Of a stretch of DNA of 64,000 nt, positions 1 to 11,612 are shown in pieces; positions within the stretch are counted from its first letter, which is position 1, and each line of letters starts with the position of its first letter. The stretch lies in contig NC_081308.1 in NCBI RefSeq assembly GCF_030435805.1, positions 132,042,936-132,106,935 on the forward strand, read 5' to 3'. The position numbers were made by a program, and so were the translations under genes. Origin of the DNA: Mustela lutreola. Taxonomy: Eukaryota; Chordata; Mammalia; Carnivora; Mustelidae. The notes under the pieces were generated by a model. The model was not told the origin of the DNA and did not search any database. It worked only from the letters and a program-made list of their open reading frames with translations.

Positions 1-90
1 CCCAATCATCCCGGTGGTTTCTGTCCATGATCCTGCCCACTCCGCCCTCCTCTTCCTCCTCTCTGTCTCTTCACTCCTCTTGGCCACAGT

Positions 91-299
91 TTCTTTTCTT
101 TTCTTTTTTTTTTTTTTTAAGATTTTATTTATTTATTTGATGGACAGAGATCACAAGTAGGCACAGAGGCAGGTAGAGAGAGACAGAGAAGCAGGATCCC
201 TGCTGGGCAGAAAGCCTGATGCGGGGCTTGATCCAGGATCCTGGGACGGTGACCTGAGCCAAAGGCAGAGGCTTTAATCCACTGAGCCACCCAGGCGCC
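91..299 (-). mobile_element. CAN-SINE
   Basis: Antisense copy from a T-rich tail to ccacccaggcgccc. TSD cttggccacagt at 79-90 and 300-311. Confidence 0.97.
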
Positions 300-311
300 C
301 TTGGCCACAGT

Positions 312-1037
312 CTCTAATACAAGAGCTCTTCTGCTTTCTGATGGAGACAAAGGCCAGGTAACAGGCTTTGGGAACAGCTCCTTGACATGGTCTTGCCCTC
401 CGTGTGTTGTAAAGGGAAAGAGAAGGACCTGGAAAAACAGAGTCACTGAGGCTTCCCGAGCTGCGCTGGCTCAGCAGAAACCAGTGGGAGCCCAAGAGAG
501 AGACTACCCTGGAGAAAGAGGAGGTCAAGGCTATGAAGGACCTTTGGCAGGACCCGTGGACCCAGCACTGTGGCCCAGGACTGAGGTACCTGCTCTTTCA
601 CCTGCTGGGGCACCAGGATTACCCAGGGAGGGATGGAAAGTAAAGAGGTTTAAAACTTCAGTCGAACACTTGGAAAGAAAGGCACCTCGAAGGAGTCCTA
701 AGTACTCAGAACTATTCACATCTTCTGTATCTCTTTCCAGTTAGGCACTTCAGAGTCTGAGAGGGTTTGGGACAACACAGCATCAAATTCTGGGAGCATG
801 GCTAGACTTCCAAATTTGGCCAGGGGTGGACATTTGAGTGCCTTCTCTTAACCATTTATACTCTACGAAAGGGAAAATCCTGGGGGGGGGGGGTTGGCGC
901 TGAAATAACACCACTGCTGGGACCCTGAGTGAATAGAATTCTCCAGCAATTGTCCGGAAACTCTCAGCTGGAGCATGACTTGGGACTTCAGTTTCTTCCA
1001 GTTTTAGCTTTCAGGTTTTTCTCTGATGTCTTTAAAT
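312..1037. other. No gene recognised
   Basis: Unique-looking sequence with a 147-codon + frame (301-744) that starts in a SINE TSD and has no recognisable motif. A ten-G run lies near 883-893. Confidence 0.4.
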
Positions 1038-1047
1038 TTCAACTTGC

Positions 1048-1250
1048 GGGGCGCCTGGGTGGCTCAGTGGGTTAGGCCTCTACCTTCGGCTCGGGTCATG
1101 ATCCCAGGGGCCTGGGATCGAGTCCCGCATGGGGCTCTCTGCTCAGCAGGGAGCCTGCTTCTCCTCATCTCTCTCTCTCTCTGTCTGTCTCTCTGCCTAT
1201 TTGTGATCTCTCTCTCTGTCAAATAAATAAATAAAATTAAAAAAAAAAAA
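1048..1250 (+). mobile_element. CAN-SINE
   Basis: Sense copy, gggcgcctgggtggctcag to an A-tail, with a CT-rich 3' part. TSD ttcaacttgc at 1038-1047 and 1252-1261. Confidence 0.97.
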
Positions 1251-1261
1251 CTTCAACTTGC

Positions 1262-3160
1262 AAGGACAGTTTAGAACTGTCTTGCCTTCCCAGGCAATTC
1301 ATTACAGGTTTATATCTGGGATATCTTGTAGGTTGGGCTTTTATTGTTAGAGTAGCTTATGGTTGTCATTTGCTCTTGCAGAACCTCCGATGAGATGTGT
1401 CACACAGTGGTGGCTGGAAGCAACCAGAAGGAGAAATAGAGGGACACCACGGACTTAATAGCTAAGCCCGGTGGGGAAGGAGATTAAAGACACCTGTGAA
1501 ATGTCAGGTGTGTGTCGTTGGGGGATCAATCCTTTTCTTCCGTGGTTTCCTCAAGGAAGAAGATGCCACAGGCATTGGTCTACATTTCTTTGAGTGGCTA
1601 ATTTGACGAAGGCTCAGTGTGTGCGCGATGTGGTCTCTTTCGCCTCTCTTTCCACCCAGCCAGGTGGGAGACAGCAACACCGGAGATGAGAATCGGCTCT
1701 GCATGCCCGAGACCTTCCTCCAGGGGCTTGTTCCAAGTCCAGACCGGGAGAGACGTAGAGTGCATTAGCAAGCACGGGCAGCCCCTCTGGCAGACTGTAC
1801 CCACCAGCCAGCCTTCACCAGCACACACGTCATGCTCGGCTTCCCCACCTGCTGGGACTCTTGTTGGATCTCTCAGTTGGTTCAGAATTCTGCCCTTTCT
1901 TTACTCCTCCAAATTCTCAACTCAAGTGCTAAAATTTGGGTTTAAATTTCTCAGAAATTGTGGTGCTGAGGACGTAAGAATGCATTCCTGGTCAGGGGCC
2001 TCAGAGTTCTGTTGGTTTCTGAGCGAACACTTCTGCTCCCCAGAACGAAGTCCAGTTCCCCTTCTTCGCCATGCTGGTTGTGGGTCCTGTGCCTGCATGG
2101 GACCATGAGGAAATGACACAATTTTGCCCCCTCAGCTAGGACACGGGTGCTCTTCTCCGTGGAACTATGCCTGTATTTGGTTAGAGTGTTGTGAAGCGTA
2201 TTGCTTCAACCATATTGGTTGATTGCTTTTTCCTCAACGGTCTCGTACTGTTCTGAGAAGGGGAACTACGGGTGGATGGATTCTCTTTATTTTCTCACCT
2301 TGTATTTGGGCAAGCACAAAGAATTCCATGGTTGGAATCACCTGAAAGTAGGTAGTTTTGGTCTCAGCTAGTCCACATTCTAGAATTGGTGGGGAATCCC
2401 TCATCACCTAGCTTTGTTGGAGATGTTTGCCTTAGAATTTTGGTTTTGCGACTTTATTCTCTGTCTCTTTCTCTTTTTTTGTGGGAGGGGGTGTTGGGGA
2501 GGGTTGTGAAGACTCAAACATGATATTATTGCCGCCGCTGCCACCTTCCCCAAGTCTGGAAATCCTATTACTTATAAAGACGGTTTAACTTTGACACAAC
2601 GAAACACAAAAACAATTAGAAGTTCTGGGCAATATAGTAACTTGAAGGCACGGAATTCTTGATCCAGATGTCTCCTGACATGACAGGTGAGAGGCAAATT
2701 ATAAAGATGAGAGGGCTCAGCTGCAGACGGCAGCAGCCTTTTATGGGAAACTGAAGAGCCGAGAGTAGCGTAGGGCTTCTCAACTCTTTTTTGGTGAAGG
2801 ACCTTTCTTTTTTTTTCTTCTAAAATAATATTTCCAGTCTATAATGGCTTGATACTTGTGTAAAACACAGTAGAATTTTTTAGGGAAATTAACTGAAAAA
2901 AAGACTAAGTACAAACACATTTTTTTATTATTCGATTCAACAGACATAAACTCACTTCGTCTGCCTATATACCTGATTTCTGTACTTACCACAGGCCAGG
3001 AACATTTTGTAGACCACCACCAACTTGAAGACTGTACTCGCTTCCTCATCCTGCCACAGGTTCCAGATGGACGTGAATTCTGGGGGGACATCAGTCAACC
3101 TACTGCATGGAGCATTATTGTTTTGAGAAGCTCACTTAGTAGTTCTTGTGCAGAGGGCAG
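1262..3160. other. Non-coding, nothing recognised
   Basis: Mixed-composition sequence; frames up to 163 codons are featureless. No repeat family or splice structure stood out. Confidence 0.4.
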
Positions 3161-3167
3161 AGGAGTA

Positions 3168-3291
3168 TTTTTTTAAAGATTTTATTTATTTATTTGACAC
3201 AGAGAGAGAGAGAGAGATCACAAGTAGGCAGAGAGGCAGGCAGAGGGAGGGGGAAGCAGAGGCTTAACCCACTGAGCCACCCAGGCACCCC
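3168..3291 (-). mobile_element. CAN-SINE with internal deletion
   Basis: Antisense copy of about 124 bp. About 75 bp of the middle are absent between two short gcag motifs, joining the gggaagcag part directly to aggcttaacccac. Confidence 0.93.
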
Positions 3292-3294
3292 ACA

Positions 3295-3785
3295 TTTTCA
3301 CATTATTTATGTAAATACCTAGTAGTGGAATTACTGGATCATACTGTAGTTCTATTTTTAATTTTTTGAGGAACCTCCATATTGTTTTCCATGGCAATTG
3401 CACCAGTTTGCATTACCACCAGCAGTACAAGAGTGTTCCTTTTTCGATACATCCTCCTCAAAACCTTGTTTCTTGTGGTTTTGATCTTAGCCATTCTCAG
3501 AGGTGTGAGGTGATATTTCATTGTTATTTTGATTTGTATTTCCCTGATGATGAGTGATTTTGAGCATCGTTTCATGTGTCTATTGGCCCCCTGGATGTCT
3601 TCTTTGCAGAAATGTCTGTTCATGTCTTTGGCCCATTTTAAAATTGGATTATTTGTGTTTTGGATGTTGAGTTGTGTAAGTTCTTTATAGATTTTGGATA
3701 CTAAGCTTTTATCAGATATGTCATTTGCAAATATCGTCTTCCATTCAGTAGGTTGTCTTTTATGTTGACATGAATTTTTTTTAAG
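3295..3785 (-). mobile_element. L1 ORF2 C-terminal fragment (antisense)
   Basis: Minus-strand translation gives [22 protein letters not shown]-type, [15 protein letters not shown]-type and [20 protein letters not shown]-type L1 C-terminal motifs. It is truncated at both ends and abuts a short SINE at its low-coordinate side. Confidence 0.85.
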
Positions 3786-4055
3786 GCAAAGTAAACAACT
3801 CAATATAAAATTAGGCTATGAATATGAACAAAGAGGTCTTAAGAAAAATACAAAGGGTAACGAACACAGGAGAAGATGCTCAACCTCACAAATAATCTTT
3901 TTAAACACAGATTAAAATGAATTTTTTGTCCATCAGACTGGCAAATATTTAAACAATTTGTGTCAGTTTGAGTGAGGATGTGAGTCCAGAGGTACTGTCA
4001 TATGCTGTTTATGATAGTGTATATTTGAGCAGCATCATTCCGATTTAAAATGTGC
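3786..4055 (+). mobile_element. Older L1 3' fragment (sense)
   Basis: Words such as agaagatgctcaacctcac, cagactggcaaatatt and aaaatgtgcacacc are diverged forms of the L1 ORF2 3' part in sense orientation, so it faces the fragment at 3295-3785. Two separate insertions rather than one inverted element. Confidence 0.6.
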
Positions 4056-5189
4056 ACACCAACTCAACAGTGGGGACACAGGGAGGATCCAAATGGCCAG
4101 AGGAGCAAGTACTTGAAGGAAAGAAAAAAACAGCCAAGAGTGCTGGGCAACTCTGTCTGCATCTCAGTTGAGGGGCTTCCTGTTAGTCTTGCCCTGTTCA
4201 CCGCAGAGAAAATTAAGTCAACACTGTAGAACAACCTTAGCTGCAGGGAACCTGAAGATGCTTTAGCTTCTTCCAAACCCATGCTCAGCGTCCATCCCAT
4301 GTGGAAATTCTTTCCTGGAGATGGATGTTCAGATCTGGAAGACACCATCCTTCAATCTCAAGGTCATCTAACATTCTTAGCACTTTTTGCTCTCTTTACT
4401 CATTCATTCAGCGATCTCATGTTGAAACTGATTGCAGAAACTCCTAGAGACACTAGGGACACACCAGTTGCCACTGGGTGGAGATAGAAGAACACTTAAT
4501 ACATGTTCATTCTAGAATTGAGAGCTCATGGTCTAGAGAGGAAACATGGAAAAAGTAAGTGGAAGAAAGACAAATGAAAAAATTCATGGAAACAAATGAA
4601 AATGAAAACACAACTGTTCAAAATCTGTGGGACACAGCAAAGGCACTCTTGGGAGGAAAGTATATAGTGATACAAGCCTTTCTCAAGAAACAAGAAAGGT
4701 CTCAAGTACACAACCTAACCCTACACCTAAAGGAACTGGAGAAAGAACAGCAAAGAAAGCCTAAACCCAGCAGGAGAAGAGAAATAATAAAGATCAGAGC
4801 AGAAATCAATGAAATAGAAACCAAAAGAACAGTAGAACAGATCAACGAAACTAGGAGCTGGTTCCTTGAAAGAATTAATAAGATTGATAGACCCAAATAA
4901 ATACATTCATGAATGAAAGAGGAGAGATCACAACCAACACCAAAGAAATACAATTGTAAGAACATATGAACAACTATACGCCAGCAAATTTGACAATCTG
5001 GAAGAAATGGATGCATTCCTAAAGATGTATAAACTATAAACTACCAAAACTGAACCAGGAAGAAATAGAAAGAAATAGAAAACCCGAACAGACTCATAAC
5101 CAGTAAGGACATTAAAGCAGCCATCAAAAATCTGCCAATAAGCAAGAGCCCAGGGCCAGACGGCTTTCCAGGAGAATTCTACCAACCAT

Positions 5190-5383
5190 ATTTTTTAAAG
5201 TTTATTTATTTATTTATTTATTTGGCAGAGATCACAAGTAGGCAGAGAGGCAGGCAAAGAGAGAGGAGGAAGCAGGCTCCCCGCTGAGCAGAGAGCTCAA
5301 TGCGGGGCTCGATCCCAGGACCCTGGGACCATGACCCGAACAGAAAGCAGAGGTCTTAACCCACTGAGCCACCCAGGCACTCC
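5190..5383 (-). mobile_element. CAN-SINE in L1
   Basis: TSD tctaccaaccat/tctaccaaacat at 5178-5189 and 5384-5395; interrupts L1 ORF2. Confidence 0.95.
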
Positions 5384-5783
5384 TCTACCAAACATTTAAA
5401 GAAGAATTAACAGCTATTCTTCTGAAACTGTTCCAAAAAATAAAAATGGAAAGAAAACTTCCAAACTCATTTTATGAGGCCAGCATTACCCTGATCCCAA
5501 AACCAGACAAAGACCCCATCAGAAAAGAGAATTACAGACCAATATCCTTGACGAACACAGATGCAAAAATTCTCACCAAAATACTAGCCAATAGGATCCA
5601 ACAGTATGTTAAAAGGATTATTCACCACGACCAAGTGGGATTTATTCCTGGGCTGCTAGGTTGGTTCAACATCTGCAAATCAACCAATGTGATACAATAC
5701 ATTAATAAAAGAAAGAACAAGAACTGTATGATACTCTCAAAAGATGCTGATAAAGCATTTGACAAAGTACAGCATCCTTTCTT

Positions 5784-5980
5784 TTTTTTTTTTTTAAGAT
5801 TATTTATTTATTTATTTGACAGAGAGAGATGACAAGCAGGCAGAGAGGCAGGCAGAGAGAGGGGAGGAAGCAGGCTCCCTGCTGAGCAGAGAGCCCGATG
5901 CGGGGCTCGATCCCAGGACCCTGGGATCATGACCTGAGCTGAAGGCAGTGGCTTAACTCACTGAGCCACCCAGGCACCCC
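5784..5980 (-). mobile_element. CAN-SINE in L1
   Basis: Perfect 16-bp TSD tacagcatcctttctt at 5768-5783 and 5981-5996; interrupts L1 ORF2 in the DKVQHPF block. Confidence 0.97.
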
Positions 5981-6075
5981 TACAGCATCCTTTCTTGATC
6001 AAAACTCTTCACAGTGTATAGATAGAGGGTACATACCTCAATATCATCACAACCATTTATGAAAAACCCACAGCG

Positions 6076-6266
6076 GGGACGCCTGGGTGGCTCAGTTGGT
6101 TGGACGACTGCCTTCGGCTCAGGTCATGATCCCGGAGTCCCAGGATCGAGTCCCGCATCGGGCTCCCAGCTCTGTGGGGAGTCTGCTTCTCCCTCTGACC
6201 TTCTCCTCGCTCATGCTCTCTCTCACTGTCTCTCTCTCAAATAAATAAATAAAATCTTTAAAAAAA
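6076..6266 (+). mobile_element. CAN-SINE in L1
   Basis: TSD aaaaacccacagcg at 6062-6075 and 6267-6280; third insertion into the same L1. Confidence 0.95.
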
Positions 6267-7309
6267 AAAAACCCACAGCGAATATCATTCTCAATGGGGA
6301 AGAACTGAGAGCTTTTCTCCTAAGGTCAAGAACACAGCAGGGATGTCGATTATCACGACTGCTATTCAACATAGTACTAGAAGTCCTAGCCTCAGCAATC
6401 AGACACCAAAAAGAAATAAAAGTCATCTGAATTGGCAAAGAAGTCAAACTCTCAATCTTTGCAGATGACATGATACTTTATGTAGAAAACCCAAGACTAC
6501 TCCAAAAGTGCTAGAACTTGTGCAGGAATTCAGTAAAGTGTCAGGATATAAAGTCAATGCACAGAAATCAGTTGCATTTCTATGCACTAACAGCAAGACA
6601 GAAGAAAGAGAAATTAAGGAGTCGGTCCCATTTACAATTGCACCCAAAACCGTAAGATACTTAGGAATAAACCTAACCAAAGAGGCAAATAATCTATACT
6701 CAGAAAACTATAGCACAAAGCAAAAATGGGATTCCAGGCCCGATTTCAGCAATACTTTAGACTGTCTTCACTTACCTCAAGCACTGACTTCTAGTTCAGC
6801 TGGGAGAAGGAAAGAACTATGGTCTCTGCTCACTGAGGGCTTTCCTTCAGACAGAGAACAACAGCCAATCAATAGTGATTTGAGGAGCTCAATAATGAGG
6901 TATTAAGATAAACAAATTGAAAGGCAAACCACAAACTGACCAAGCATTAGTAGCTGTATTCTAGAATATAAAGAATTTTTGTTTTGCAAAAGGCTCCCCT
7001 GCTAACTGCCCATTGACCAGAACTTAATCATGTGACCACTCCTAGTGGAAAGAGATTCCAGGAAATACTGCCTTTTTCTGGGTTTCCATGAGACAGATAT
7101 GAAACAAGGAGGGGATAGAGACTGAATGATGGCTAGCAGTCTCTGTCGCAATCTTGTTAAAATTTCTAACTCACTTATTTGAGAAAGATCATATTTTAAA
7201 AACCCTTTCTTTTCCCCTCCTTGGTTTCTACTTCATTAGTATCTATTCTTATCTTTATGTTTACTTCCTTACACTTGCTTTAGATTCATTCTCTAGATGT
7301 TTTACTAGC

Positions 7310-8420
7310 TTCTTGACTTGAACACAATTAATTTTATTGTGAAATAATTTTAGACTTACAGAAGAGCTGCAAATATAGTACAGAAAATTTCCTTATAGCC
7401 TTCAATCAGTATCCCCTAAAATTAGTGTCCTACACAACCATGGCACATTTATTAAAATGAAGAAATTAACATTGTGTCAGTACTATTATCTAAACCATAG
7501 CCTTTATTAAGATGTCCCCAGATTTTCTACTAATGTCTTTTTTCTGTTCCAGGATCTAACCTAGGGTATCACACTGCATTTAGTCATCATGTCTCCTTAG
7601 TCTCCTCTGATCTGTGATGATTTCTCCATCTTTCCTTGTTTTCATGACCTTGACATTTTTAAAAGATTTCATTTATTTGAGAGAGAGCATGAACAGAGGT
7701 GGGGAGGGGGGAGGAAGAGAGGGGCCAAGTGAGAGGGAGAAGCAGACTCCCCGCTGAGCAGGGAGCCCAATGTGGGACTCAATCCCAGGACCCCAGGATC
7801 AGGACCTGAGCCAAAGGCAGATGCTTAACCAAATAAGCCATCCAGGTGCACTGACCTTGACATTTTTTGAAGAGCATCAGTCAGACATTTTGTAGAATTT
7901 CCCTCTATTTGGGTTTTCCTGATGTTCTTTTCATAGTTAGACAGATTTATGGAATTTTGGGAAGAACAACGCAGAAGAGAAGTGCCCTTCTCATCTCACC
8001 AGGGCAACATAAGGTCAGCCTGCCTTGCCAATGGTGGAGTTCACTTAGATCACCTGGTTTAGGTGGTGCCTTCCAGGTTTCCTTGCTGTCAAGTTGCTAT
8101 TTTCCCTTTCAACAAATCCTTAGAAGGGAGCAACTAAGTCCAGCCCACCCTCAAAGGGAGGAAAGCTAAGCTCAATTTCCAGGAGTGAGGGGTATTGAAG
8201 AATTTGTGGACATATGTTAAAAACCAGCACAGTCACTAATAAACATTTCTGGGGAGATATTTGAGGATATGCAATTATCTGGTTTCTCCTTAAAGTTCCA
8301 GTCACTAATTTTAACATTCATTGGTGGACCTTGCTGGCAGCCATTATTATTCTGGTGTTTCGTCAGTGATTTTCTTATTCCCCTATTCCATTCTTTCATG
8401 ATCTTAAATACATGTACTTA
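7310..8420. mobile_element. Old interspersed repeat (L1-type), split by a SINE
   Basis: Recognised from agacttacagaagagctgc, aggaaattaacatt-like, atccaggatc-like, gtctccttagtctcctctga, atgaccttgacatttttgaag and cctgatgttcttttcat, a long repeat common in mammalian genomes that I believe is an ancient L1 segment. Interrupted by the SINE at 7661-7851. Orientation and subfamily are not assigned. Confidence 0.5.
7661..7851 (-). mobile_element. CAN-SINE, older subtype
   Basis: TSD tgaccttgacattttt at 7645-7660 and 7852-7867. More diverged, with a GA/GGGG-rich tail part. Confidence 0.95.
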
Positions 8421-8613
8421 AGGTTATGACTTTCTCTCTGATAACCACTGCCTCCTGCGAGTTTGATGTATAGTACTTTTACTGTCATTCTGTTTTAGAT
8501 ATCTCACAATGTCTACAATTATCAGCTCTTTTTTTACAAATGAGTTATTCCGGAATGCATTTTAAGGTTCCAAACATACATGTTTGATTTGATTTTTTAA
8601 AAATTGTTTCCAG

Positions 8614-8792
8614 GCGCCTGGGTGGCTCAGTGGGTTAAGCCGCTGCCTTCAGCTCAGGTCATGATCTCAGGGTCCTGGGATCGAGTCCCGCATCGGGCTC
8701 TCTGCTCAGCGGGGAGCCTGCTTCCTCCTCTCTCTCTCTCTGCCTGCCTCTCTGTCTGCTTGTGATCTCTCTCTGTCAAATAAAAAAAAAAA
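8614..8792 (+). mobile_element. CAN-SINE, first of a pair at one target
   Basis: TSD tgtttccag at 8605-8613 and 8793-8801; directly followed by a second sense SINE. Confidence 0.95.
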
Positions 8793-8803
8793 TGTTTCCA
8801 GTG

Positions 8804-8998
8804 TGGGGCGCCTGGGTGGCTCAGTGGGTTAAGCCTCTGCCTTTGGCTCAGGTCATGATCTCAGGGTCCTGGGATCGAGCCCTGCCTCGGGCTCTCTGCT
8901 CAGCGGGGAGCCTGCTTCCTCCCGCCTCTCTGCCTGCCTCTCTGCCTACTTTGATCTCTCTCTCTGTCAAATAAATAAATAAAATCTTAAAAAAAAAT
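8804..8998 (+). mobile_element. CAN-SINE, second of a pair at one target
   Basis: TSD tgtttccagtg at 8793-8803 and 8999-9009, sharing its left TSD with the right TSD of the copy at 8614. Confidence 0.95.
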
Positions 8999-9124
8999 TG
9001 TTTCCAGTGAAACTGTTTAGTGGTCAGAAAATGTGGTGCACAGGATGCTGATTTTTGAGATTTGCTGAAACTTCTTCTGTGATCTAGTATGTCGTCAGTT
9101 TTTATCATTGGGAGCCCCGTATTC

Positions 9125-9560
9125 TCTACACAGTACAAATACATACATGCGTCTATATATACTTATATAAAAATGTAGGTATTTTTGTCATTTGTGTTTC
9201 ACAAAATTGGGCTCACACTGTACATATCTTTTTTTTCTCCTCACTTTGTAACTAATATACATCTCTCCAAATCAGTTTTTATAGTTCTGGTTCATTCTTT
9301 TTTCTTTTTTCATAATGGGTGTGTTTTGAAGTTGCTTCTTTTCTTAAAACATTTCATCTTAAGCGATGGAGAAGTTTTAATGTTTTATGGTTTCCATAAA
9401 GCAGGTTCTTACAGCTTCCTGTTTTCAACAACTAGTTCTTATAGCAGCATCAGGATAGTGATCACTATGAAATCTGTCATCAAGGCCTCTTGAAATTATC
9501 CCATAATATAAGTGGTTCATTTTTATGCCTACATAATATCTGGAGTCGTCAGAATGCTTT
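9125..9560. repeat. Diverged L1-type 3' repeat
   Basis: Phrases like attgggctcacactgtacat, acatctctccaaatcag and ggttcattcttttt resemble old L1 3' sequence. No coding potential. Confidence 0.35.
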
Positions 9561-9612
9561 CCAGATCTAGTTGACACTAGAGTCTCATTCACTCTTTTCA
9601 CCATCGCATTTT

Positions 9613-9807
9613 TTTTTTTATTTTAAAGATTTTATTTATTTATTTGACAGAGAGAGATCACAAGTAGGCAGAGAGGCAGGCAGAGAGAGAGGAGGAAGCA
9701 GGCTCCCCGCTGAGCAGAGAGCCCGATGCGGGGCTCGATCCCAGGACCCTGAGATCATGACCTGAGCCGAAGGCAGCAGCTTAACCCACTGAGCCGCCCA
9801 GGCGCCC
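9613..9807 (-). mobile_element. CAN-SINE
   Basis: Perfect TSD tcaccatcgcatttt at 9598-9612 and 9808-9822; near-consensus young copy. Confidence 0.97.
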
Positions 9808-10378
9808 TCACCATCGCATTTTAGTCCACTGTGCAGATCTGCTCCTTTGTGCTTATCTCCTTCCTTACTGACGGTGACTTAGACCGGCTCCAGTTCTTCC
9901 TATCACGTGTCATCGAGCATGTGTCACGATACACGTTAGGAGCCGATGTTGCCCTAGGGGCCATACACCGGGCAGTGAGCGGCGGGGTCGTGAGGGGAAT
10001 GGGCATTTTGAGTTCTAGTAGTGTCGTTGCAGGGTCAAGTCCTGAGTCAATCCTGCGGCTACTGTGACCCACACACTGGCCGTGGCAAGTGGCAGGCTCA
10101 CTCTGTGCCTGTTTCCTCACCTGTCGCTGGAGGTAATAGTACATGCTTCAGTCATAGGATTGTTTGGGGGTTTAGTTAATGTTTATCTACAGCATTTAGA
10201 AGACTGCCAGGAGTCTAAGTGGGTGTGGAATCATTTGCTAGTCATGGATTCTTCCAGATTACCCTGTCAGGTAGCTATCCCAATTGGCATGCCTACCAGC
10301 AGTGTGCAAGACCCTGGTTTCCTCATGACCTTGGAAAGTTTTGCAAATCTAATGAAACAAAAATGATTTGGGGTTTTA

Positions 10379-10752
10379 TCTTTTTAAAAATATATTATTT
10401 TGGGGGGGGGCGCCTGGGTGGCTCAGTGGGTTAAAGCCTCTGCCTTCAGCTCAGGTCCTGATTTCAGGGTCCTGGGACCTAGGCCTGCGTCAGGCTCTCT
10501 GCTCAGTGGGGAACCTGCTTCCTCCTCTCTCTTTCTGCCTGCCTCTCTGCCTACTTGTGATCTCTGTCAAATAAATAAATAAAATCTTTAAAAAAATAAA
10601 GAGCGCACGAGTGTGGGGGAGGAGCAGAGGGAGAGGGAAAAGCCGACTCCTCACTGAGCGGGGAGCCCGATGTGGGGCTCCATCCCAGGACCCTGACATC
10701 ATGACCTGAGCTGAAGGCAGACGTTTCATCGACTGAGCTACCCCGGCGCCCC
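10379..10752 (-). mobile_element. Older CAN-SINE, hosting a younger one
   Basis: TSD tgatttggggtttta/tgatttgtggtttta at 10364-10378 and 10753-10767 encloses an antisense SINE whose A-tail end was split by the sense SINE at 10403-10600. Confidence 0.85.
10403..10600 (+). mobile_element. CAN-SINE nested in a SINE
   Basis: Sense copy preceded by a nine-G run and ending in an A-tail, lying inside the tail of the older antisense copy. Confidence 0.93.
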
Positions 10753-11572
10753 TGATTTGTGGTTTTAGTTTGTATCTCCTGATTATTGATGGTGATCATT
10801 CTAATTCTTTCCCTTTTAAATTATCTCAGGGATCAGTAAACTCTGGCAGCTGGTGGGATCCGAGCAGGCCAGTACAGTTGTCCTGGAGCCGATTAGTGTA
10901 CATCCTGGCTGGGAAGGCTTTCCTGCCATGACTGTGGAGGGCAGCGGCAGACCACATAGCCTGCGGAGCTGGACCAATGTCCTGTCTTACCCTGCTGATG
11001 GCCTACCTGCCCCTAGGAAGAAGGCACCTCAGGGGAAGAAATCTGGAAGTGGCAGTGTTTCAAAGGTTGTCCTTTGGAGAAAATCCCAGACCACCTTCCC
11101 TTCAGTGCCCAAAGAGCCCAAGTACCGCGCAGGGAAGACACGTGCGGTGGGCAGGACAAGGGAGTTTGAACTGCTGGCCTGAGAAGCTAGCCACCCGAGA
11201 AAGCTCCGAGTGAGCAGGCCACCTGCCTCCTCGGCTTCTTCGTCCATTCCCCCAGCACACACAGCTTCTAATACACTCCTTCTGTCCTTGGAGGCTGTCG
11301 GTAGGATGCCCAGTTGGGGTCATTTTAAGAGGATCAAAACTTCCTATGTGCTGGGCCTTGTGCCTTGCTGCTTCCCCAGAGCCAGGCTGGGAAGAAAGGG
11401 GCTGGGAAGGAGGGGCCTGGAACCAGTTTGCACTGATGGACCCTTCAAAGCTGGGCTGCTTCTGATTCCTGCTACTTCCTTAAAGGGGGGCTGAGCTTTC
11501 TCAGTCAAGAGGTCAGGTTTTTACTTCTAATCTATTCCTTGCCTCACTCCAGCCCCTAAACATCTATGTGCA

Positions 11573-11612
11573 TGCACGCACGCGCGCGTGTGCACACACA
11601 CACACACACCCC
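11573..11612. repeat. CG/GT/CA dinucleotide tract
   Basis: Alternating purine-pyrimidine run (gcacgcacgcgcgcgtgtgc then a CA run), a potential Z-DNA former. Confidence 0.85.

Larger units (their letters stand above)
4557..6725 (+). mobile_element. L1 ORF2 fragment, split by three SINEs
   Basis: LINE-1 reverse-transcriptase region in the sense direction. From 4559: [22 protein letters not shown]-like and [10 protein letters not shown] motifs. From 5446: [36 protein letters not shown] and the [13 protein letters not shown] block. From 6508: KVSGYKVNAQKS and YLGINLTKE. Frame changes and stops separate the pieces, and both the 5' end and the 3' end (after about 6725) are missing. SINEs at 5190, 5784 and 6076 interrupt it, each with its own TSD. 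Confidence 0.9.

Noticed and set aside
301-744. 147-codon + frame
   Set aside because: Starts in a SINE TSD, has no motif, and shows no splice or poly(A) context.
1026-1226. Recurring [26 protein letters not shown]-like peptides in many places (shortened: [15 protein letters not shown])
   Set aside because: These are translations of the CAN-SINE, not proteins.
3295-4055. One L1 with a 5' inversion
   Set aside because: Both segments are from the 3' part of ORF2 and differ in age, so they are separate insertions.
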